Assembly (NCBI RefSeq): GCF_051622035.1 | Contig: NC_135365.1 | Location: 2,098,501-2,162,500 of the forward strand | Direction: 5' to 3' | Length of the DNA stretch: 64,000 nucleotides | From: Arctopsyche grandis | Taxonomy: Eukaryota; Arthropoda; Insecta; Trichoptera; Hydropsychidae | In this document: one piece after another, positions 34,720 to 45,790 of the stretch | How the letters are laid out: the number at the start of each line of letters is the position of its first letter | Position numbering within the stretch: the first letter of the stretch is position 1 | Translations under genes and position numbers: made by a program | Notes under the pieces: generated by a model | Told to the model about the DNA's origin: nothing | What the model saw: only the letters and a program-made list of their open reading frames with translations | Databases searched by the model: none

Positions 34720-37700
34720 ATGGTGCTGGTGTTGAACGGAGTACTTCAGGAAGAATGGCCTGCAGAGTCCAGGCAGCTATTTGCAGCTCATCCCGTATAT
34801 CGGGAGAGTGCTTCTCATCTGCTGACCACGCAAACAAAGGTCGTAGGCGCCATGGGGTTGCTCTACGTCAGGCAGAGAGAGATGGCTGCCACTCTGCCTC
34901 AAGACAGTTGGTTTTGTTAAATATTTAACTTAGTATTAAGTCATCTCCATTATCAGGTTTGATCCTATGTAGTTCAAAACAGTGTCGAGTCATACTCAAA
35001 TCATCAGCTGACCATTAAGAGGGCTGGACACCAGCGCCTTGTCCATACAAACGTATTACACGTCTCCCTTCCTCAATTATGGCGCTAGAGAAATTATTTT
35101 TTTATATGCTATGGATATCCACCATAGGCATGCTTCTGTGGTTTCATTTTTTTGATTAGTTATTTTCTATAGGAGCTAGGAGCCGCCAAACATATATAAA
35201 ATCGCCTCTTTTTTACACCCACGAAAAGAGTCGAGCGTGCTTATTTAACGGTTGATTTAAAAAAAAAATACGTGCACACAAACATAGAAAATATCTTTCT
35301 CATACCGATGATGAAATATTTTTTAAATTGGTCTAGTTTCGGAGGAGAAAATAGGAGAATACGAAACCTCGATTTTGTCGATTTAAAATACGTATTATCT
35401 GGTCGAAGCGCAACTGTCGCATTCATTCAATATATATATATTGGTATTTATTGTCACATTCACTCAATATATACATTCCCTCAATGTATATATCGAAGAG
35501 AGGAACGGCAACAAAATTAAGGTTTCAGGTATACAGCCCTCTTAAGCCATACTGCTGGTCTATCTATCGTAGAGATATTTTTTATATGGAGTTTGTATTA
35601 TTATTATTATAATGCACAGAAATCATGTTTTAAGTTGTGTATTAGGCTGTATTACATACACGTGTTAATGAAACCGATTTGTTTTCCAGAGAATGTGACC
35701 ATCTTGGGATCTGACGACACCACGTCGTGCATAATCGTCGTCGTGAGACATTCAGGTAAACACATTCAACTTCCCCAAAGCACGTTCACACCAGAAAATC
35801 ACCGAAATCAACATAAAACCCTCATCCACAGCACGAACTTTTATTCAAATAATAAAAATCATGACAAACCGAGAAACTTTCATCGCTTGATAGGGAAGGG
35901 GGGGGGGGGGAAGTGGATATTTGATAGTTGCCCATTAGGGATTGCTATACTGGTGTACCGGTATACCGGTAAAATTTCGCCATCGGTAAATACAGGTATT
36001 TTTTGATTTACCGGTAAATCACTGGTATACCGCGAGTAGAAAAAATAATTTACCGTTTACCGGTTTATAAAATTTTACAGTAAATTGCAATCCCTATTGT
36101 CCATACGTACTGTAAGTTTCTAAATCCCTTAGCAAGACCACCTTCGTGACTTGGAGGGTTCCAATTAAGGTTCGATTGAATATTATTCTCGAAGCTGGAA
36201 ACCCCGATCCTGCATCTAATATTGTCAATATTCACATAAATAAAACTTTTTGAGTTCTCTTGAGTTATATTTGAGTTCTAACCAAACGAAGCGTCCTTAA
36301 GGGTGGGAAAGAGGTGGGGGAGCGATAAGTGGCCGGCTTTGGATGTATTTTTCTTCATATTGGACTTCATTTGTCTTTGATTTGATTTTTAAATGCTTTT
36401 TTATTATTACGAAATTATTTTCACAATACATCTTATATCTATTTTAATAGCTACTGATCTACTGATCATTTTCTATTTTACAATTTTATTTTAATTTTGT
36501 TAGTAATCATAGTATTATATTATTCTAATGCTAATGTACAGCATAATAGGAAAAATACTCAAAAACCTATTTACAATTCTTATAAATGCTCATAAGACAT
36601 CTAATACATAATATTAATTTAAGATTCTCTAAAGTCGACGATCTAAAGCAGATTGTGTTTGGGTAATCTGCGTTTATACCTGAAGGGTATAGACGTTTTG
36701 TTGTAATCACCGAGACTCTTCACAAGTGTGTTAGTATGGTTATTAGTGATTATGTCATAGAATCTACTGGTTAGTTTGTTAGTAATGTCTGTAACAAACG
36801 GAATACTATTTATGGCATGCAGTTTTTTCAAGTTAGTATATATGGGTGTGTTATAAATAAATTTTAGAGATTTATTTTGTATTATTTGGAGCTTGGAAAG
36901 GTTATTATTCGAGGCGTTATTCCATACAGGTGAAGCATTTGTTGAAAATGGTAATATGAGCGCGCGATATAATTTTATTTTATTTTGAGTTGATAAAGAA
37001 CTATGGTGATTAAATATTGGGTATATTGAGGATATACCTCGCATCGTCTTGCATTTCGCTGCCTCAATGTGAGGTGTCCATCTCATTCTTTTATCGAACG
37101 TTACTCCTAAATATTTTATTACTGATTGTCATTTCAGACTTTCTCCATAGGGGATTTTCAGATTTGAATTCGGCTTATGTTTTACATTAACACTAAAGAA
37201 TATCGCGTCTGTTTTGGTTTTTGTCTTTTGTCATTTGTGTTACTTTTTTTGGAAACTGGTTAATTTTTTTGATCCTTATAAGCTTCTTGATACATTACTA
37301 CGGCTTTCTCGGAAGTACATACAATACATGTGTACATGTACATACGTTTGAGGAAGAGTTCCAGAACTTTTTTGTGAATCGGAAAAAATATTGGCACCCA
37401 GAAGTATTAACTGGTCGAATTCAAGCGGATGCACTCAATCGCCGATGCATTATTTGCAATGAAGCAATAACGTGTCGATTTATGCACCCGGTGGCGGTCG
37501 ATTAACCCTTTCGATGGCCGAAGCGCGTGTGTATACACTGCTGGGACTTACCGCATAAATTATGCGATAAATCAAGTGTTTTATGGCGCGTTGCATTGCC
37601 AGAGATGAATGCCACCCTGCTGCGGTGCATCATTAAATATGCGAGAGTAGGCTTGTGCACAATTTGAGCCTTCGCCAACACCTACCGACTCAATCTCGAA

Positions 37701-40700
37701 ATTCTTCTTGTTTTTATTATTTTTTTAATTGGACGTATACATACATACATATATTACGGCTTATGTGATCCAGATTTTACAGATTAATTAGTTGCCACAA
37801 ATTTGGTAGCAAACAGTTTGGAAGGTTTGAAATTAGCTTGGAACTTAGGAAGATGGCTTAGGAATTGATGTTATAACCTAAATAATGCTTAAAACGTGGT
37901 TTGAAACATTTTATAAGATGTAGTAGATATTGTAGAATGCAGAGCAATTATTGGAGATATTGAATCCAGCAGTATCAAAACAAAGTTCAATAAGATATTT
38001 TCATAAAAAATTGGCATTATTATACATAGCTCAGAAGACTAAAAGTGGTTTAAATGGGTCTAAATTTAATATTGCTTTACTATAATTAGATCATCTGTTG
38101 GCTGGCACTTTTGACATTCCTTGATCTTCAATTTCTTTTTCATGTAATATTGGGTCAGAGGTTTCGATTAGAATCTTCTAGAATAATTTATCTTCTTAGC
38201 AGATTGAACTTATGATTCTTTCATCTTCTGGGTCTTCTACGTACATATGTACATAGTGATATTAAGCAACCTTACTTCACCATATTTGGAGCACTTCGTA
38301 CATATATCGAACTAATGATTTTATCATCTTTTGGGTCTTCTACGTATGTACCATACTGATATTTAGCAATCTTACTTCACCATATTTCGAGTGCTTCGCA
38401 GATTGAACATCTGATTTTCCCATCTTCTCGGTCTTATACGTACATCCTGATACTAAGCAAACTTTCATCCAACTCAACTTTACTTAACTTCTTCATTTAG
38501 AGCTAAAACCACAACCTAAACTAACCCAACTGAGTTTTAAGCGAATTTCAAAAATCCAAAAAACACTACAAAATACACAAAAGCTTAGAACGCATTATAC
38601 CCATAAGATAATCTACAGCATGGATACATTTTTTTTACACATATGTATATAATATTTACCAGGAAGGCCTGACAGGTAGACCCCAATGCGCCTTCCTAGC
38701 AATTAATTACAAACATTGCAGCATTTTTATTACATAAATCACTGTATTTCGAGGGGCGTGAGAACACGAAATTAACAATTAATTAATGAATCCATTGAGA
38801 CATCTATGGATTTAGAATTGTACATAAATTTTTACATATTGTACTTAAATCAAATTCAGATACTTGTGACAGCAAGTAGGATGATTTTTACCAATTTGAG
38901 GAACCGTTTCAACGAAAATCAGATAAATTGGCAAAAGCTGATAAGAAACGATCGACTTGGAGTCACAAATATACAAGTCTAACCAGCAGTATTAAAGATT
39001 AGCACGGAACCTCTCAGTGCTAAACACAAACGCAACCACCGAGCCATACTTAGCCAGCAGCATAATTCGGTCGTTAAGCTTCTGCTTAGCGTCGAGAGGC
39101 GCCGGGTTTGATCCCATGAGCTGAGTATATGTGTAGTGCTGCTGGTCAGACCTGGATATTTGTGACTCCAGGTCGATCATTTCCTATCAGACTTTGGCAT
39201 TTTATCTGATTTCATTGTTGAAACGGTTCCCGATTAAAAACTGGCTAAAATCCTTCCTGCCTACTATGTCACCACTATTTGAGTATGAATAATGTACAAT
39301 AAAAATATATGTATAATTCATAGATGTCCCGTTAATTTGCGAGTTTTCAGTGTCTCGTAATTCAGCGACTTGTATAATAAAAATGCTGTATTGTTTGTAA
39401 TTGGCCAGGAAGGCGCATTCGGGTTTACCTGCAAGGCCCTTCCTGGTATAAAATGTAATACATAAATACTGCTGGCTATTATAATTGGAGCAGAATAGAG
39501 TTCGTATGCTTCAAGAGTAGATTGATTTTGAAATATGTAGAAGACAATTCATATTACGTTGTACATAGAGCAGTGACCTCAAAGATACTGTTTTGGGTTT
39601 TGCTGGAGCATGTCTACGCACTGAAACAGTTCAAGGTCTCATTATTCGTTTGATGTTTTCAGGTTCTGGAGCAGTAGCTTTGGCCCATCTGGATGGTTCG
39701 GGTACCGAAGAAGCAGTGATAAACCTGGTGGCCCGTGTCCAGGAGCTGGCCATAGTCTATCCTGAGGGTCGGCTCGAGCTCCAGATGGTGGGAGGGTTCG
39801 CTGATCCTCACCGGTACTCCGAGGACCTCTTCGCCTCCATTATGCGTATGTATATGTATATTTCCCATGATGCTAACAATATTTTTAATGTCCATCTTCA
39901 TTCCCATTCACTCTCAGCTGGCCCTCGACTCGTAACTCCTTATTGATTATTTATGGTGATTATTTCAGTGGAGCCGTGAGCTGAGTCTGGTTGTGTGCGT
40001 GTTTTTGTTTTTGATGATGTTTTAGTACGTACTCAACTGCACTTGATGTTGATGCGCAGTTGTAATGGTAAAGATAGTTCCTCTCATAAATTGTTCACAG
40101 CACTATCCCTTCTCTCTTTTCATTCCGTTCTATGTATTGTATTTAGAAAGCTACTTCTTAATGTTCGTCGTATAAAGACTGTAAAACTGTAAATGCTTCT
40201 TATGTTGAAAGATTTCATATTAAATTAATTCCCAATACTATTGGCCTGGTGAACACCGTTTCAAGAGCTGTCGATTGACAGATTTGTGTGTGTCAAATGC
40301 ATGAATGCGTCCACCAGGCCACTGATACATAAATATGTCCTTGTACGTATATTAACTTTATCTATGTATGTACGTAGTAACAATAGATGAAGTTTTGTTT
40401 TCTCTTGGGTACCATTTAAATTATGGCCAAACTTGTTCAAATTTAAATTTGAAACCATATTCAGTCAGACAGTAGTGACTAGGGATCCCAAATATTCGAA
40501 TATCGAATATTGAATTAAATTATTTATTTGCTTTTAATTATTTATTTGCTTTTAATTATTTATTTGTTCAAGAAGTTCAAGATATGATTAAAATTTTAAG
40601 AGAATCATTATTTGTAACATCAAATAGATTGAAAATAAAGTCCGTATAAAAAGTATTCGAATATTCGGATTTGGGATATCTAGTAGTGACAAATAGAGAA

Positions 40701-43700
40701 TAGGTGGCCAATTTTCGAGGAACCGTTTCAACAATTAAATCAAACAAGTTGGCAAATTCTGATTAGGAAATCATGGATTTGGAGTCAGAAATATCCAAAT
40801 CCAACCAGCAGCACCGCAGAAATACTTCAAATCACACAACCAGACCTCGAACCCAAGACTAATCACTACTGGCTTAGAAATGATGGATCAAGTCAATCAA
40901 TACGTTTTAAGGTCGATCAATACGTCAATGAGTCAATCAATACAAATTTGCAGCATTTTATAAATCAGCAAATTCGACATGTAGACTCGAATTTTGCGAG
41001 AAATAGGACAGGGTTGCCAATTTTCAATGAAATCAGATAAATTGGCGAACTCTTATAGGAAACGATCGATCTTGGAGTTACATACATATCAAAAGTTTGG
41101 CCAGCAGCACAGCCAGGAATTGAAACCATTACATGTTCATAACCAGCAGCGTGGATTTGTGGTTAGCATACTATGCCTTCGAGCGGAGTAGTCATGGTTT
41201 GATTCCCACTAGTAGCTGTTGGCTAGACCTTGTCTTGTGACTCCAGGTCGATCGCTTCCTATCATAGTTTGCTAATTTTTCTTGTTTTCATTGAAACGGT
41301 TCCTGTAAGTTGGAATTTCCTTTCCAATCTATGTATCTTGCAAATCTTGAGTTATTCAACGTCTTTAGGTTCGCCAATTTCTATAATATAATGCTGCAAA
41401 ATTGTATCCATAGATGTCACTGTGGATGATTGTATGATTTCGCATTGTATAAAATGCTTGTATTCAGTGCCGGTTTTAGGGGGGGGGGGGCTGGGACGGG
41501 CGGCGCCCCAGGGCGCCATATAAGTTAGGGCGCCACACGATACGCCAAAGGCGCTTTAAATTTTAAAATTATAGCGCCAAAAGCGAAAGTTTTTTCTAAG
41601 GGTGTTTAGAAAAAATTGCCCGGGGGCGCCATCGGGTGTAAGGCCAGCACTGCTTGTATTGATTGTATTATTGTATGTATTGTATCTATATTAGTACACT
41701 CGTCGCTTTGGAGCCATATGTAAAGGCGAATGTATGTATGTACATGTTCGATATAAATAAAATGTTAACCATTGATCTATGCTGCTACTCTTACAAATGC
41801 TCATGACTTTAGTTCAAACGGCTGATAACTATGAGGCATTTTTATGTACTTTTTGGCGGACTTGGTTCACTTTTGAATGTGACGATGTCTGCGAATGGGC
41901 AATAAGAAAGTGCCGGTCAATCGGTTTTTGTTTCCTGAAACATAACTCACTTAAAAAAATATCAATGATTGCGTCGAGGAACATTCGCACATTTACCGCC
42001 AATCGATTTCTAATGTAATAATTTGTTCTCTCGGATTATACGCGCACTTGTCAAACTTTTTTGTGCCGTGTGTGTTTATTTTTTTTTATTATTTTTAATC
42101 CACACTTATCTTACTTTTACTCGTACTGTTTCTTACGCAGGTCCCAATAATGCAGTGGTCCAAACAACAATGCGCAAACAAAACAACCGTTCACTCACGA
42201 ACGCAATCAAATTACACCAATCTAATCGAATGATACTTTTCAGATTACGACTTCTAATTTCACGTCGAACGTACGGGGGAAATGTTTCAAACCTATTATT
42301 TATTGCCCGCGTCGTGTTCATATTGTTTCCTATATGTATTTTTACGGAGATGCATCTGTCCGGAAACGTCTTATTTGATGTGTGTGTTCTAATTATCATT
42401 CATTATATAACCTATTTGTGTAGTTAAAATATATATGAGAGATAGTGAGAGTCAATAATGCAAATTTTATAAGATATCGTGAGAAAATGATAAAGTTATA
42501 GGCGTTTAAAGTCCAGTGAATTGGAGCCGACTATTTTTGCAACTGCTCCGCTCCATGCTCTGAGCAAAAAAGTTTCAACAATAAGAGGCTAGTAAAAAAC
42601 TATTTGATAAGTGATATTAACAATTAGATACAACATAACTTCTTATTGAATACTTGTCTCGCAGATAACGCTCAGTGAATAGATGTAGTTCTAGCTGTGA
42701 AATGTCAGATCTGACACATTTGGCCGTAAATCGATATATACATAGAGGCTATATGCCATTACACGAAGCTTTTTATTTATTGATTATGATTTTTTATTGC
42801 TTAAAAATAATTTCATTTATACATTTACTTATCTAGCGAATTTTAAAAGTTAAAAATACTCTTTTTTTTTCTCTAGATCTTATTTTTTTATTTCTTGACA
42901 TTAGCCACAGTGACATTACAGAGTACTATGATATTATGATTGCGTCACTGTGGCCAGTTACACAATCATAACATCATAATAATAATAACTATTAATAACT
43001 GTTATATTTTGATGGAAAAATCATTATTTATTTATTTATTTATTTTATTCTAAACAGATCATTGTGGCATAACAGGAATTCCTAAAGCGCCACAATGGTC
43101 AAAAAATATAACACAAAAAAAAACAAAATAACAATTAAACATAAATTAATACATAACGAAAATAATATACTCATCAATTATACATAAAAAAATACATTTG
43201 AACATAAACATAAATACATCCATAAATAAACATAAAAAATAGCATTTAATAATAACAGATAAAGTAAAAATATCAAATAAAAAAAATATAGCATAAGGAA
43301 TGCCTTGCACATACAGGCAGTTTCAATAAATATGTAAGAAACAACTACAAATACAAACCATCCCTGTAAGGCCCAAATGGAAGAGAGTTAATCAAAATTT
43401 CACTTATAAATCACAATCAATCATGAAAACAATGATGAGCGCAGACTACCAGATAAATGGGTTAGAGTAATTTCCGACAATTTACGCTCACTAAGGTGGA
43501 AAATATCACATTCAGTCTCGGCAGCAATGATTTCATTGAGAATTCGAATAGCTCTTGGAATAGGAGCCATTCGAAAAAGAACATTATGTATTCGTTGGGT
43601 CAGTTTTATATTTATATAGAAGAAATTTATAGTTTTACATATATAGAAGAAACCCAAAGAAAATCATTGTCATATTCGAATTCAGTGGGTCACACTTAGT

Positions 43701-44782
43701 AAAGATTCTTACGTCTCTGTTCCGGCAAGTAAAAAACTTGATTTTTTTTGTTATTGTGTTATTATGAAAAATATGTATGTTAGTGTGTTAAATTATATTT
43801 GAGGAAAATATGTATAATGTTTTTTTTCTACCTTATTAACATGGTCGTATAAATTAGATTTACGATAAAAAATGTTACATAGTCAAATTCAGCGGCCATT
43901 TTGAATCTGCTTCAATACTTGTATAGGAATGAAACTTTAAGGTTATATTATTAATTCAAATAAAAAAAAACACTGGAAAGATTTTAAAATATGACGTACA
44001 TACTTTGTGTATTTGTTTGAAATTTTATCTACCAACCTTACTTTAAGATCAACATATATTATTAATGCATTGTTAATGATTCCGGAAACTAAATCAGAAA
44101 CCATTCCTACTTTCAGATGCATTTCATAGGCACCCTCTCGAAATAGACCTCACATTGGCTTGCGTGGGTGAAGTGAACACTGTATTGAGGAGTGGAGTCG
44201 CCTGGCCAGCCCTGTACGGAGTCGGAATCAACGTGCGTACCGGAGAACTCTTCCCGGCCACCTTCCCCGACAAAGGACCTGACGGAGCTCTACGTTCAGC
44301 CCGCTATCTAGCCGGAGGATCATCTCAAGCCAACCAAGTAACAGACATACCCATTAACAAACGTATGCAATTATAACATATAAACATATATCAATTGAAT
44401 TCTGTTATGATTTTTCAGGTGGTTGATATTTACGACACGTCCCTCGGCATGCTGCGTATCGGTCCATTCAATTACGATCCCTTGAGGGGTGTGGATCTTT
44501 GGCTGGAGCAGTCTGATGATTTTATTTTGCAACATTTGTCGACGACTCCGCAGGTCGAACCCCCGCATTTCGTAGCTGAAGTGAGTTTTTGTATCAAAAT
44601 GTGGTTCTGGCTGTGTTGGTTGGTGTTTGTAATTGGTTTAATTTTTGCGATTTCAGATAAGGGCGACGTTTAAGTACATTCAGGATAATCAATTTCCGGC
44701 TGTGACAGTATTTCGGGACAACAGACCCCACTACTATCGTCGAGACGAGCACACAGGGTTCTGGCAACCTGTTAGATATTAG
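34720..44782 (+). CDS. NTAN1: N-terminal asparagine amidohydrolase
   Basis: Six coding exons with GT-AG introns: 34720-34906, 35690-35755, 39663-39845, 44117-44337, 44419-44580 and 44657-44782. They join in frame to 314 residues, close to the ~310 of vertebrate NTAN1. The enzyme deamidates N-terminal Asn to Asp, feeding proteins into the arginine branch of the N-degron pathway; it is cytosolic/nuclear. Diagnostic segments are GLLYVRQRE (46-54), ILGSDDTTSC with the conserved nucleophile Cys76, VVVRHSG, GRLELQMVGGFAD, DKGPDGALRSARYLAGG, LRIGPFNY and STTPQVEPPHFVAE. The N-terminal residue is Met1-Val2, matching the start of the family; the catalytic Cys is supplied internally. Introns 4 and 5 are short (81 and 76 bp), introns 2 and 3 about 4 kb and full of SINEs, LINE pieces and MITEs. 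No frame break is seen. A polyadenylation signal candidate is AATAAA at 45354. Confidence 0.95.
35019..35541. mobile_element. TTAA-flanked (piggyBac-like) MITE, copy 1
   Basis: 523 bp in NTAN1 intron 1. Ends GAGGGCTGGA and (reverse complement of right end) GAGGGCTGTA lie between TTAA (35015-35018) and TTAA (35542-35545). A second copy at 54711-55235 shares most of the interior (AGAAGCCGCCAAACAT-like segment, TTTTTTACACCCACGAAAAG, AGCGCAACTGTCGCA). No transposase. Confidence 0.8.
35936..36096. mobile_element. hAT-like MITE, 161 bp
   Basis: In NTAN1 intron 2. Perfect 10-bp ends TAGGGATTGC/GCAATCCCTA flanked by TTGCCCAT (35928) and TTGTCCAT (36097), an 8-bp duplication with one mismatch. The interior is dominated by ACCGGTATACCGGT-type palindromes. 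Related ACCGG-rich pieces ending ATTGCAATC occur at 53230-53330 and 57480-57580. Confidence 0.72.
36385..37200 (-). mobile_element. Jockey-like LINE 3' end
   Basis: The minus-strand frame gives an RT thumb and C-terminus (MRWTPHIEAAKCKTMRGIS, KLYRALILPFSTNASPVWNN, ending IPFRYKRRLPKHNLL then stop). Preceding codons read YLGVTF. The 3' untranslated part runs to about 36385. Near-identical to 60098-60548; its 3'UTR alone recurs at 49770-50030. Lies in NTAN1 intron 2, antisense. Confidence 0.85.
37330..37660. other. GC-balanced unexplained block in NTAN1 intron 2
   Basis: Less AT-rich than the rest of the intron. A plus-strand frame runs to 37505 (EEEFQNFFVNRKKYWHPEVL, with RRCIICNEAITC) but has no clear start or splice context. 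Could be an exonised or conserved noncoding piece, or a decayed repeat. Confidence 0.3.
38660..39058 (-). repeat. full-length SINE copy (left arm of inverted pair)
   Basis: Complement of the family: tail CCAGGAAGGCCTGACAGG at 38659, core GAGGAACCGTTTCAACG, GATAAGAAACGATCGACTTG, and a head ending CATACTTAGCCAGCAG. Lies in NTAN1 intron 2. Confidence 0.8.
39059..39450 (+). repeat. full-length SINE copy (right arm of inverted pair)
   Basis: The tRNA-like head has a B-box-like GGGTTTGATCCC (39105). Then TGACTCCAGGTCGATCATTT, TTATCTGATTTCATTG, GAAACGGTTCCC, a middle AATGCTGTATTG and the tail GGCCAGGAAGGCGCATTCGG...GGCCCTTCCTGGTATAA. Length about 390 bp. Abuts the previous copy head to head. Confidence 0.85.
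40236..40325. mobile_element. possible very small inverted-repeat element
   Basis: ATTGGCCTGGTGAACACC and (reverse complement of the right side) CAGTGGCCTGGTGGACGC form imperfect ends about 85 bp apart. A matching right end occurs near 14660-14682. No clear target duplication. Confidence 0.35.
40690..40880 (-). repeat. SINE copy, partial
   Basis: GAGGAACCGTTTCAACAATT, GGCAAATTCTGATTAGGAAA and CCAACCAGCAGCACCGC match the complement of the family. Confidence 0.7.
41010..41148 (-). repeat. SINE copy, partial (left arm of second inverted pair)
   Basis: AATGAAATCAGATAAATTGG, AGGAAACGATCGATCTTGGA and GGCCAGCAGCACAGCC match the complement of the family core and head. Confidence 0.7.
41149..41440 (+). 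repeat. SINE copy (right arm of second inverted pair)
   Basis: Head with GTGGTTAGCATACT and B-box-like GGTTTGATTCCC, then TGACTCCAGGTCGATCGCTT and ATTGAAACGGTTCC. Its tail end is missing near the hAT-type MITE at 41465. Confidence 0.75.
41465..41652. mobile_element. hAT-type MITE, 188 bp
   Basis: Ends CAGTGCCGG and (reverse complement) CAGTGCTGG, flanked by an exact 8-bp duplication CTTGTATT (41457-41464 and 41653-41660). The interior has a G12 run and several GGCGCC motifs. Lies in NTAN1 intron 3. Confidence 0.88.
41690..41765 (+). mobile_element. LINE 3'UTR fragment
   Basis: AGTACACTCGTCGCTTTGGA matches the 3' end of the LINE at 15485, followed by ATAAATAAAATG. The right arm of the 3' hairpin is degraded. 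Confidence 0.55.
43021..43680 (-). mobile_element. non-LTR retrotransposon 3' end
   Basis: The minus-strand frame ends with a typical LINE C-terminus (RIHNVLFRMAPIPRAIRILN, ECDIFHLSERKLSEITLTHL), then UTR with GACCATTGTGGCGC and a (TAAA)n tail at 43021-43050. The same 3' tail occurs at 11140-11220 and 26420-26490. Lies in NTAN1 intron 3. Confidence 0.72.
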
Positions 44783-45639
44783 AAAATTATTGTTGTTTTA
44801 TTTTTATATACTTATGTATGTGTTTTTTTTTTTTCATGAACTTTTTATCATTGATAGTCAATTCTTGAAATTGTTTTTTTTTTTTTTTTTATATAATATG
44901 ATTAAATAATTAAAATTGTTAATGTTTAGTTTTTTTAGTGTATTTTATTTTTGTTTACGTTAGTGCTTTTAATTGACTTTATTATATTGGTTTTATTTTA
45001 ATTGAGGCATTGACACCGATATATGTATAATGCATATCGTTGGCATACAACAGTTGTATCATTATGATTTTGAGTTCATTGTGTTTGAAAATTATGATAA
45101 TAATTATATTGATGACCAAACCCAGCAAAATGGCAAAGTTTGAAAACGATCAGATAAGAGCCCAAACTTCGTCACACGACAAAATTGTTTCCGAACTAAA
45201 TAGAGCCTAGTAAAAATCACCCTTAGTCAAGGAAATAAATTAGGATTTTTTTACAACTTAGAATTTACAATATGTATATTTTTAAATATCATAAAATTTT
45301 CACTTTATGTAAATTTTTCCTTGGAATGAAACGACAATTTTGTCATTTACATAAATAAACTTTGAATTTGACCCATATTTTTAGCATTTTTATTTACAAT
45401 TCATGCTAATTTGTGCTGTTTTTTATTTTAAATGAACTTTTTCCAAATAATTGTCGTTTTATATTGATTTTTATTTATTATGTTCGTTTGAAATTGTATG
45501 CGTTTCAAAAATTGTGCTATAAACATGCAAAAACCCAACATTGAATCCAAAAATGAAACATGAAAATGCTAAGATTGAAAAAAAACTCTATTTATTACAT
45601 ATCTCCTTTACGTTTCACATGGCTTTCGTGTCAGTGGTC
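44783..45639. other. NTAN1 3'UTR and downstream DNA
   Basis: AT-rich with T-runs; AATAAA at 45354. An inverted copy of the 14730-type repeat lies at 45125-45200 (GCAAAATGGCAAAGTTTGAA, ACGATCAGATAAG). Confidence 0.5.
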
Positions 45640-45790
45640 ATTTTTATCTCTTATCCGATCGTTTTCATACTTTGCCATATTGCTCATTTTGGTCATCAAT
45701 ACACGTTAATGTATCGTCTGCCGTTACGTTGGAGATAAAATATCGTATACAACGCGTTTTAAACACGCGGAAAGTAAATCTCCCTGACGT
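45640..45790 (+). repeat. dispersed repeat (as at 14730-14890)
   Basis: TCTTATCCGATCGTTTTCAT, CTTTGCCATATTGCTC and GGTCATCAATACACG match the family. Confidence 0.6.
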
